Below, piece after piece: positions 13,101 to 25,100 of a stretch of DNA of 64,000 bases (positions are counted from its first letter, which is position 1; the number at the start of each line of letters is the position of its first letter). Made by a program: the position numbers and the translations under genes. The notes beneath the pieces were generated by a model that saw only the letters and a program-made list of their open reading frames with translations, did no database searches and was not told the origin of the DNA. Origin of the DNA: Limnoperna fortunei. Lineage: Eukaryota > Mollusca > Bivalvia > Mytilida > Modiolidae. The stretch spans positions 54,642,074 to 54,706,073 of the forward strand of contig OX104113.1 of NCBI GenBank assembly GCA_944474755.1, read 5' to 3'.

Positions 13101-16100
13101 AAAAAGACCATGGACAATACACAACTTTTTACAGTATATAGCATGATCATGCAGCATTTAAAAAAAAAAATTATTTGGAAAGGAAGTGTGCGTATTATAT
13201 ATACATATGGACATGAGTGTTTTTTCTGACCCATTGGTCCTGTCACTGGCAGTCCCCATTTTTGTCTCGCCTGTGACCAAAGTCGCTGTATGTGAGACAT
13301 ATATATATATATATATGGGAATCCTGTGGGGATGGCATCAACACTTGAACATTTTGCTTTATATCTTGGTAAGCTTAAGCCCCAATTCCATCAAATTTTG
13401 TCAAGTGGTAGCTAATGATGAGTACTTTAAAGTCAGTCACATGTCACCTAACCTTTAATTCAATTTCACAGTCCAGCAACTACGTTAAGGTGTTTGTATT
13501 AGGGCAGTTCCTTTGTAACCATACATGGTAGGATTACAATATTTGGTGTATAGGTTGCTAATGAATAGTACATGACTGTCTGGTGGGGGCACCTGACCTT
13601 GACCTCAATTTCACTGTCCAGTGACTACGTTAGTTTTTTTTTATTAGGGCAGTCCTCTGAAACCAGGCATGTTAGGATGTCAATATTTGGTATATAGATT
13701 GTTGATTAAAAATGAATGACTGTCAGACTGTCACCTGACCTTGACCTCAAATTCACAGTCCAGTGAATATGTCAAAGTTTTTGGATTAGGCAGTTTATTG
13801 GTAGCTATGCATTTTATTTTTGTCCCCACCGCAACACGACAGAGCGACCTAGTAATGGTCTGTGTCCATCCGTCACACTTGTTGACATAACTTCTCTGTA
13901 AACGCTTGACTGTTCGTTTGTTTGAGTATGGTTTAAGGCCACATTAAGTAATTTCTCAGCAATATAACATGTGGTCCAGTTATTTCTGTGGGAGGACGCT
14001 AGAGAATGTACAAAAGTCAAATAGGTTAAAGTTGTTTTAATTTAATCCTGATTGCTGGATCGGGTGTGTATTTATTACACACTGCTTATTACAATAAGCT
14101 TTTATTGGACGGGTTGCATAAAGTAGGGTGAAGTCAGACTGGACAATAGGGTATCTATTTTGTGTAGTTTACCAACAGTTTTCAACCCAAATCTCTTAAA
14201 CTTCACAGATTTGCACATGTATTAAAGTTGTGCACCTGTTCTTATGGATTCTTGTTTTTTCTATTTTTCCAGACTTGGGAATTAAATCTTTTTTGGCTGG
14301 GTTGGATGAAGTGCAAACCCTGGTTATAGTATGGTGAATTTGGGTGGGCAGATGGTTGGGCTGAAAATAGGGTATTTATTTTGTATAATAAACTCCTACA
14401 GTTTTAAACTTAAATCACAAGGGTTTGAAATAAGCACTCGCCCACGGGCCAATGGCCCTAAAATTTGCTGTGGGCTTCTAGAATGTTTACCTTTTTTGTA
14501 TAGAACCATATAGATGGACTACTTAAAATTTAGTTGTGGGCTTCCAAGCAAAAATTCTTAAGTTAAAACCCTAAAATCTCTGAAACTTCACAGAAAGATT
14601 GCATATGTATTGAAGTTGTGCACATGGTATTATGCAATTGTTCAAGGATTATCTCATTACTTTCCAGACTTGGAAACTTAGTCTTTTTTCAAAACTTTGC
14701 AGAAGACGGTACCTATTTTGTGTAATCATTTCATCAACTTATATAACTTTCAACCCAGATCTCTAAAACTCTAGAAAGATTGCACATTTAAATTGTGTAC
14801 TTGCTACGATGGATTTTTTTCTTTATTTTCGTAATTCAGGAACAGAGTCATTTTTCAGAACATTTGCATAAGATTTTTTACATTTTATATAAAGAATTCC
14901 TCCTACAGTTTCAACCCAGATCTCTGAAATGTCACACTTGTAGTATCAAAGTTGTGCACCTAATATTAATATGAAATTGTTTGAGGATTTTTTTCTAAAT
15001 TTTCTATACCAGGGAACTCAATTGTTGGCAAATTTTCCCAAAGTGGGTACATATTTTGTGTAATCAACTCCTAAAGTTTTCCACCAAGATCCCTTAAACT
15101 ACAGAAAGATTGCACAAACAATGTAGTTGTGCACCTTGCTATTATGGAATTGGTCAAGGAATGTTTTTTAGACAATTGAACACTTTTAGCACACTTTATA
15201 AATGATAGATCTGTATTTGTGTAATCAACTCAGACCCAAAACCTATTTCCACCAAATAGTAAACCATTCACTGTTTATTAAGGCACTTGCTTTGCAACTG
15301 GGCCATTTCAAACTTTCAAGATTTTTAATTCTTATTTTCAATATTTTTATTTTTGTTTCATTTCTGCTTTTCTTAATGGTTTGGAAATCATTTCTGTGGT
15401 TAAAGTTACAAAGAAGTCGTACTACATTTTTATAAATGGTTATTAACATTTCTGTCATCTTCCAAGTGGTTAAGGTAGTTAGTCATCTACTATAAATCAT
15501 GAGGTTGCATGTTAAATGAAAACTTGGAGCAACGATATAGCTGAAAATTGATGAAATTGACATTAAACACCATTCAAAGAAACAAACACAAAACGTTTCT
15601 GCCAATTAGAACTTCATGTTTTACAAAATGAAAAAAATGAAATAATTCTAACTTAATGCAGTGATGCTACACACATATTCTTAATTACTGCATCATTTCA
15701 TTAAAATAATTTCCTAATTAAGATAACTGCTAATAGTTATGTGTTTTTAATTGCAGGAAAATTTCAAGATGGTTGATGAAGCTGATGAGGCAAACTTTGG
15801 TCAGCAAGCTCATACAAAGAAAAGGCAACATGAAACTTCACTTTCTTCACCAGGACCCCGGAAGCGGAAGCCTGGTAATCTGTTCTGTTTTAATGTTTAA
15901 GAATTTACAAGTGCTTTGAAAATTAACCCTTGTTTTCAGTAAAGCATTATGTATGAAGTACGGTATGAAGGAGAATTTTTCAATTTTTAAAGTCATATTA
16001 ATGTTTCTGTTATGGTAAGCTCTATAAATGTTATCTGTAACCCTTAAACCATTTTTAAATCGGTAAATATCCCAACACCAACAATCATAATATATATTTT

Positions 16101-19100
16101 CTTTATCATTCTTCTAATGTGTTTGATTGATTGATTGGATGTTTGCTCTACGTCCTGCGAGCAGTATTTCAGCTATATTCAGGACAGGAACAAGTTAACA
16201 TACAATGAAATCAATGGGAAAATGGGATGGTCCAATGGGAACAAAATTTTGACTGCCAGAGAAATGTATGGAGCTTGAGGTAAAGACAGAAAATTTAGCT
16301 ATTGTAGCAGATACAGTGACTGTTCTCTTTTACAAAGTTTGAAAAAGAGGTCTTTACCGTGCAAGGAGCTTGGTACTCTGCAAATATTTTACCCACTAGG
16401 ATCTGCTGTTAGGATTTCTGTATAACTTGAATGACCTGACAACCCTCATGTGTTTGACCCCAACCACTTTTAGCTTTGGTCTTAAATTATTTCCCATAAG
16501 TACTATAAGCATATGTTTGTGTTCTTACATCTATTTGCCTTGTAAAAAATAATTGCAAAAATGATTTTTTTCTACAAAATTTACAACAGTACCTTACGTA
16601 AAATTTGAGAAACCTGTTAACTCTCTAACCTTATGTTTTAAATCTTAATCACAACATTTAATAATCCTCTACTGGCTTCACCAAAGGGCACTATAGGTTT
16701 GCATTCTGTCAGCCCATCAGTCGGTAAATCTGTCACACATGTTTTCTGGACTTTTTTTCGAAACGCTTGTAGATATTGAACTGATATTTGGTGCACAAGT
16801 TACAGATCAAGTTCTATAGTTGTTCTGGTCTGATGATTTTTTATAAAAATTTTGGTCCACGATAAGTTAAAAATCAAGTTTGATTATCGTTCCAGTCCAA
16901 TTATTTTTCAGGCAATTATGTCCCTTTGACTTGTACAGTTCACTTTGAGGGTAGGGACTTAGTATTGCCTAAGCAATAATATCCAAACTTGTTCTGTTTT
17001 GTCTTGCCTGTGATGATAATAGCTGGAGGCTAGACATATCCAGTGGCAGAGGCAGCAGCCTAAACACTTTATATCTTTGTAAGCTAAAATGCTAGGTCCA
17101 TCAAATTTGGTCCATGATGAGTATTTGCCAGTCAATCACCTGTAACCTGACTTTTACCTCGATTTCACGTCCATTAACTACATTCAAGTTTTTGTATTAA
17201 GGCAGTTTCATTGTGACTATGCATGGCAGGATGACAATATTTGGTATATAGGTCGCTGAGGAATAGTACATGACTGTTTGGTAGGTGTCCCCTGACCGCA
17301 ATTTCACGGTCCAGTGTATACATTAAAGTGTTTGGATTAGAGAAGTTCCTCTGTTACTATGCATGGTAGGAGGATAATAATTAGGTCTTTCCACCTTTCT
17401 GTGGAAAGACCTATAGTTATTGTTCTGATTATTATTATTATTAGGTCTTTCCACCTTTCTGTGGAAAGACCTATAGTTATTGTTCTGATTATTATTAGGT
17501 CTTTCCACCTTTCTGTGGAAAGACCTATAGTTATTGTTCTGATTATTAGGTCTTTCCACCTTTCTGTGGAAAGACCTATAGTTATTGTTCTGATTATTAG
17601 GTCTTTCCACCTTTCTGTGGAAAGACCTATAGTTATTGTTCTGATTATTATTATTATTATTATTATTTTCTCTTTTCTTCCGCCAACTTATTTCGATGTC
17701 TGGTTTTTTCACTTCGCGACATGTCGCTTTGATATTTTATACCTGATATCGGTTACCCATTGCGCTTTCGCAGTTCACCCTGACTGACCGCACCCTTTTC
17801 CTTTACGGAGTTATCTCCCCTTTTACTAAAAAGCTTGTTCCTGCTACTCCTCCTTAACCAAAGAAGATAGCAATACCAAACCTTTACCAAAATGTGTCCT
17901 ATATCCTTGCGCAACTTTGGGACAGATTGATTGAAGGGTTCTGATGACATGTTATAGGAGTTATCTCCCTTTAAATAAAAGTATTAAGTGATATTCAAAC
18001 AAATCTCAGCAACTAAAAGAGATAGAGGCCTGGGGTCTTCACTTTAGACCATCATGACCTTTGACCTTGAAAATGGACACAAGGTCAAAGGTCAAGGTCA
18101 CGTTCTAAATTTTGACATTTGCTTGTGTCCGCTACTCCTTTGAAACGGTAAAAGATAGATAAACACTTATTGAGAGTAAAATGTTCGTCTTATTAAGACG
18201 CAACTTTGTCACATTTGGAGGGAAGTAATTCGACTTCATTTTATAGGAGTTATCTCCCATTATATATGTAATTTATTGGTTTTTCACATGTTACTCATTA
18301 ACAATTACTGATAAAAGGAAACTAAATAGTGCAAAATGTTGGTCTTTTTAAGGAGCAACTTTGTTACATTTGTAGGGAAAGGATTTGACTTAATTTTATA
18401 GGAGTTATCTCCCATTATATATGTAACTTATTGGTTTTTTGCATGTTACCCATTAACAATTAAAGATAAAGGGAAACGAAAGAGTGCAAAATGTTGGTCT
18501 CTTAAAGGAGCAACTTTGTTACATTTATAGGGAAAGGATTTGACTTCATTTTATAGGAGTTATCTCCCATTATATATGTAACTTATTGGTTTTTTACATG
18601 TTACTCATTAACTATTAAAGATAAAGGGAAACGAAAGAGTGCAAAATGTTGGTCTCTTAAAGGAGGAACTTTGTTACATTTATATGGAAAGGATTTGACT
18701 TCATTTTATAGGAGTTATCTCCCATTATATATGTAACTGATTGGTTTTTCACATGGTACTCATTAACTATTAATGATAGAGGGAAACTAAAGAGTGCAAA
18801 ATGTTAATCTCTTAATGGAGCAACTTTGTTACATTTACAAGAAAAGGATTTGACTTCATTTTATAGGAGTTATCTCCCATTATATATGTAACTGATTGGT
18901 TTTTTACATGGTACTCATTTACTATTAATGATACAGGGAAACTAAAGAGTGCAAAATGTTGGTCTCTTAAAGGAGGAACTTTGTTACATTTACAGGTAAA
19001 GGATTTGACTTCATTTTATAGGGGTTATCTCCCGTTATATATGTAACTTATTGGTTTTTTACATGTTACTCATTAACTATTAATGATAAAGGGAAATGAA

Positions 19101-22100
19101 AGAGTGCAAAATGTTGGTCTCTTAAAGGCGCAACTTTGTTACGTTTTTAGGGAAAGGATTTGACTTCATTTTATAAGAGTTATCTCCCATTATAAATGTA
19201 ACTGGTTGGTTTTTCACATGGTACTCATTAACTATTAATGATACAAGGAAACTAAAGAGTGCAAAATGTTGGTCTTTTATAGGAGCAACTTTGTTACATT
19301 TGCAGGGAAAGGAATTGACTTCATTTTATAGAGTTACCTCCCATTATATATGTAACTTATTGGTTTTTTACATGTTACTCATTCACTGTTAATGATAAAG
19401 GGAAACTAAAGAGTGCAAAATGTTGGTCTCTTAAAGGAGCAACTTTGTTACATTTACAGAGAAAGGATTTGACTTCATTTTATAGGAGTTATCTCCCATT
19501 ATATATTTAACTGATTGGTTTTTCACATGGTACTCATTAACTATTAATGATAGAGGGAAACTAAAGAGTGCAAAATGTTGATCTCTTAAAGGAGCAACTT
19601 TGTTGCATTTACAGGAAAAGGATTTGACTTCATTTTATAGGAGTTATCTCCCATTATATATGTAACTTATTGGTTTTTTACATGTTACTCATTCACTGTT
19701 AATGATAAAGGGAAACTAAAGAGGGAAAAATGTTTGTCTCTTAAAGGAGCAACTTTGTTACATTTACAGGGAAAGGATTTGACTTCATTTTATAGGAGTT
19801 ATCTCCCATTATATTTGTAATTTATTAGTTTTTCACATGTAACTCATTAATTATTAATGATAAAGGGAAAGTGAAGAGTGCAAAATGTTGGTCTTTTACA
19901 GGAGCAAATTTGTTACATTTACAGGGAAAGGATTTGACTTCATTTTATAGGAGTTATCTCCCATTATATATGTAACTGATTGGTTTTCCACATGGTACTC
20001 ATTAACTATTTATGATAGAGGGAAACTAAAGAGTGCAAAATGTTGATCTCTTAAAGGAACAACTTTGTTACATTTACAGGGAAAGGATTTGACTTCATTT
20101 TATAGGAGTTATCTCCCATTATATTTGTAATTTATTAGTTTTTCACATGTAACTCATTAACTATTAATGATAGAGGCATGGGGTCTTCACAATAGACCCT
20201 CATGCCCTTTGACCTTGAAAACTTGTATGGGTCAAGGTCACGTACTAGTTTTTTACCTTTGCTATTTTAAAAGATATTAAAATTATTTTCGTCTTAAAAT
20301 GTTCTATTAATAATTACGAGTAAATAAAGACATGGCATTAAAAGTTGTATAAATCTTTTATCAGAGTTATCTCTCTTAGAATGCCAATCTGTAGCAAATA
20401 ATATAAAATAATTTCTATTTTAAATATTTATAGCAAAGTTATAACATTTTGCAAAAAGATGATTATTTTAAATGTCATCATGTAATACAAAATTAAAATT
20501 AATATGGAAAGACCCTCAAATGTTCAACCGAACAGTTGATCTTTAATTATTATTATTATTTTCTCTTTTCTTCCGCCATCATTCTTCGCTGTGAGGTTTT
20601 TTCACTTCGCGACATGTCGCTTTGATATTTTATACCTGATGTCGGTTACCCATTGCGCTTTCGCAGTTCACCCTGACTGACCGCACCCTTTTTATTTTAG
20701 GAGTTATCTCCCCTTTTACTAAAAAGCTTGTTCCTGCTACTCCTCCTAAACCAAAAACGATAGCAATACCAAACCTTTACCAAAGTGTGCCCTATATCCT
20801 TGCGCAACTTTGGGACAGATTGATTGAAGGGTTCTGACGACATCTTATAGGAGTTATCTCCCTTTAAATAAAAGTAGTAAGTGCTATTCAAGTAAATCTC
20901 AGCAACTAAAAGAGATAGAGGCCTGGGGTCTTCACTTAAGACCATCAAGACCTTCGACCTTGAAAATGGACACAAGGTCAAAGGTCAAGGTCACGTTCTA
21001 AATTCTGACATTTGCTTGTGTCCGCTACTCCTTTGAAACGGTAAAAGATAGATAAACACTTATTGAGAGTAAAATCTTTGTCTTATTAAGACGCAACTTC
21101 GTAACTTTTGGAGCGAAGTAATTTGACTTCATTTTATAGGAGTTATCTCCCATTATATATGTAACTTAGTGGTTTTTCACATGGTACTCATTGACTATTA
21201 ATGATAGAGAGAAACTAAAGAGTGCAAAATGTTGATCTCTTAAAGGAGCAACTTTGTTACATTTACAGAGAAAGGATTTGACTTCATTTTATAGGAGTTA
21301 TCTCCCATTATATATGTAACTTATTGGTTTTTTACATGTTACTCATTAACTATTAACGATAAAGGGAAACTAAAGAGTGCAAAATGTTGGTCTCTTAAAG
21401 GAGCAACTTTGTTACATTTACAGTGAAAGGATTTGACTTCATTTTATAGGAGTTATCTCCCATTATATATGTAACTTATTGGTTTTTTACATGTTACTTA
21501 TTAACTATTAATGATAAAGGGAAACTAAAGAGTGCAAAATGTTGTCCTTTTAAAGTAGCAACTTTTTTACGTTTGCAGTAAACGGATATGACTTTTTTTT
21601 ATAGGAGTTATCTCCCATTATATATGTAACTGATTGGTTTTTCACTTGGTACTCATCAATTATTAATGATAGAGGGAAACTAAAGAGTGCAAAATGTTAA
21701 TCTCTTAAAGGAGCAACTTTGTTACATTTACAGGGAAAGGATTTGACTTCATTTTATAGGAGTTATCTCCCATTTATATATGTAACTTATTGGTTTTTCA
21801 CATGTTACTCATTACCTATTAATGATAAAGGGAAACTAAAGAGTGCAAAATGTTGGTCTTTTAAAGGAGCAACTTTGTTACATTTACAGAGAAAGGATTT
21901 GACTTCATTTTATAGGAGTTATCTCCCATTATATATGTAACTTATTGGTTTTTTACATGTTACTCATTAACTATTAACGAAAAAGGGAAACTAAAGAGTG
22001 CAAAATGTTGTCCTTTTAAAGTAGCAACTTTTTTACGTTTGCAGTAAACGGATATGACTTTATTTTATAGGAGTTATCTCCCATTATATATGTAACTTAT

Positions 22101-25100
22101 TGGTTTTTTACATGTTACTCATTAACTATTAATGATAAAAGGAAACGAAAGAGTGCAAAATGTTGGTCTCTTAAAGGAGCAACTTTGTTACATTTACAGG
22201 TAAAGGATTTGACTTCATTTTATACGAGTTATCTCCCATTATATATGTAACTTATTGGTTTTTTACATGTTACTCATTAACTATTAATGATAAAGGGAAA
22301 CGAAAGAGTGCAAAATGTTGGTCTCTTAAAGGAGTAACTTTGTTACATTTATAGGGAAAGGATTTGTTTTCATTTTATAGGAGTTATCTCCCATTATATA
22401 TGTAACTGATTGGTTTTTCACTTGGTACTCATTAACTATTAATGATAGAGGGAAACTAAAGAGTGCAAAATGTTGATCTCTTAAAGGAGCAACTTTGTTA
22501 CATTTACAGGAAAAGGATTTGACTTCATTTTATAGGAGTTTTCTCCCATTATATATGTAACTGATTGGTTTTTCACATGGTACTCATTAACTATTAATGA
22601 TAGAGGGAAAGTAAAGATTGCAAAATGTTGATCTCTTATAGGAGCAACTTTGTTACATGTACAGGAAAAGGATTTGACTTCATTTTATAGGAGTTATCTC
22701 CCATTATATATGTAACTTATGATTTTTTCACATGTTACTCATTTACTATTAATGGTAAAGGGAAACTAAAGAGTGCAAAATGTTGGTCTTTTAAAGGAGC
22801 AATCTTTTTATATTTACAGGAAAAGGATTTGACATCATTTTATAGGAGTTATCTCCCATTATATATGTAACTTACTGGTTTTTCACAAGTAACTCATTAA
22901 CTATTAATGATAAAGGAAAACTAAAGAGTGCAAAATGTTGCTCTCTTAAAGAAGACACTTTGTCACATTTACAGGAAAAGGATTTGACTTCATTTTATAG
23001 GAGTTATCTCCCATTACATATGTTACTTATTGGTTTTTCACAAGTAACTCATTAACTATTAATGACAAAGGGAAACTAAAGAGTGCAAAATGTTGCTCTC
23101 TTAAAAAAGCAACTTTGTCACATTTACAGGAAGATGATTTGACTTCATTTTATAGAAGTTATCTCCCATTATATATGTAACTTATTTGTTTTTCACTTGT
23201 AACTCATTAACCATTTATGATAGAGGCACGGGGTCTTCACCATTGACCCTCATGCCCTTTGACCTTGAAAACTTGCATGGGTCAAGGTCACGTACTAGTT
23301 TTTGACCTGTGCTATTTTCAAAGATATTGAAATGATTTTCTTCCTAAAATGTTCTATTAATAATTACGAGTAATTTAAGACATGCCGTGAAAAGTTGTAT
23401 CAAAATTGTATAAGAGTTATCTCTCTTAGAATACCAATATGTAGCAAATAATACAAAATAATTTCTTTTTTAAATATTTATAGCAAAATTATAACATTTC
23501 GCAAAAAGTTGATTATTTTGAATGTCTTCACGTAATACAAAATGAATATAAGTATGGAAAGACCCTCAAATGTTCAACCGAACAGTTGATCTTTAATTGG
23601 TATATAGGTTGTTGATGAATAGTACATGACTTGTATTTTAGTGGTCCAGTAGTCATGCATTGTATATTTTAAATGATGACAATTTAATGCTATTTAAATG
23701 TTGCTCGTGACGTTATTTTTTCATTACTGATGTGTAATGCAGACATGACATTTTCCTGTGTCAACTCTTGTTATATTAGATTATCATAAGGTATGCTGTC
23801 AGTCAAATGTCTACTATAATTCAGATGACTGAGACGTTATTAATTCACTTTTTTATGTGTCATCAGTGTATCCTATCTGTCTCCCCTTCTTTTGAGGCCT
23901 TCAATATTTGGTATGTTGGTAGGTCACTATGTGTCGCGTACCTGCATGGTTGACCTTTCACTTTGACCTCAAGGTCAAATTAATGGTTATTTTACATGCC
24001 AAGTGTGTCTTGGCCATATCTATTTTATCCTTTTACCTAGGGCTTTGATATTTGACATGTGAATGTATCATCACGAGACAATACGTGAAGTGCCACAGTA
24101 ACCACCTTCATATGACCATGACCTTTGCTTCCCCAAGGTCAAATTAATGCTTATTATACATGCAAAGTGTGTCTTCGCCACATCTTTTTTCCTTTGACAT
24201 AGGGCATAGATATTTGGCATATTGATGTATTATCATGAGATGATGTGTCCCGTATCAGAATGATCTTTATATAGCCTCAACATTTCACCTCAAGGTCAAA
24301 TTTCTGTTCAATTATCCTGTCTGATGGAACTGAATTGATACACTACACATTCATGTTGTTCAGCTCCAATGTGTATATTTATTTGCTCCCATGTAGAAAG
24401 ATATTCCTAGCATTTATATTTGCACCCACAGACAAAAACATCCACCTTGTTGATAATATGGAAGGGGAGACATCGGTTTAGTGTGCTAAAACAGTTGCCC
24501 CTAGTTAAAATCTGGTTTTCCAAAGAACAATTTCACGAAAATGTACACTTCTGTAAAGATTCATGTAACTTCCAGGTACAAAAAATATTTATAATGGAAA
24601 GTCATTTGGTATTAACAATAATATTACTGAAATCTGAAATTTGGACTGGAAGGTCATAGGATGTTAATAATACTATTAGGGAAATAAGACTTGATTGCAG
24701 TGTAAAACTATATCCCCTAGATTCTATCATAGCATCGACTGTCAGTTATCTCAAATTTGATTGATATCCCATACCATTCTATAATTTCACATACCTTCGA
24801 ACAACCCACATGTATTCATTGAAGTCATATTTTGACCCCACATAATAGAAGTAATGTGTCAAAATTGCCTGAAAAACCTAACTGTCATAATATGATGGCT
24901 ATAAGGAGGGATTATTGGAATACATGTTACATCTCCTAAACTTTTTCTATCTTGCCCCAAAACTTGGTACTAATGCAGTTTAAATTGTGCACTTTTTATA
25001 TAGATGCAGATTAACTCTTGTAGATAAACATCTTTGTTTAACATAGGATTCTTGTACACAATTTTAAATTAAACATGACTGAAATCATCATGAGGCAGTT

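Larger units (their letters stand above)
17383..23598 (+). mobile_element. Family B element: hairpin array, two satellite-cored bodies, two 3' ends
   Basis: Five tandem copies of a 5' hairpin (AGGTCTTTCCAC, loop CTTTCT, GTGGAAAGACCT) start at 17383, 17443, 17497, 17548 and 17599. They are followed by an ATT microsatellite and body 1, which ends with GGAAAGACCCTC, the hairpin TCAACCGAACAGTTGA and TCTTTAATT (about 20506-20548). Body 2 restarts from the ATT tract without the 5' hairpin and ends with the same 3' sequence (23556-23598). Each body holds a 155-bp satellite. No protein is encoded. The host sequence on both sides is a family D repeat. Confidence 0.85.
17003..23775 (+). mobile_element. 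Family D repeat, copy 3, split by a 6.2 kb insertion
   Basis: The left part (17003-17382) begins TTTTGTCTTGCCTGTGATGA and runs through two core units to TATGCATGGTAGGAGGATAA. The right part (23599-23775) resumes exactly where the family consensus continues (GGTATATAGGTTGTTGATGA) and ends with CAGACATGACATTTTCCTGT then a TCAACTCTTGTT end. The sequence between is the younger family B element. Confidence 0.75.

Noticed and set aside
17323..17787. Two opposing 129-142 codon open frames with repeated peptide units
   Set aside because: They are translations of the five tandem hairpin copies of a mobile element (RSFHLSVERPIVIVLII repeats); there is no sign of a gene.
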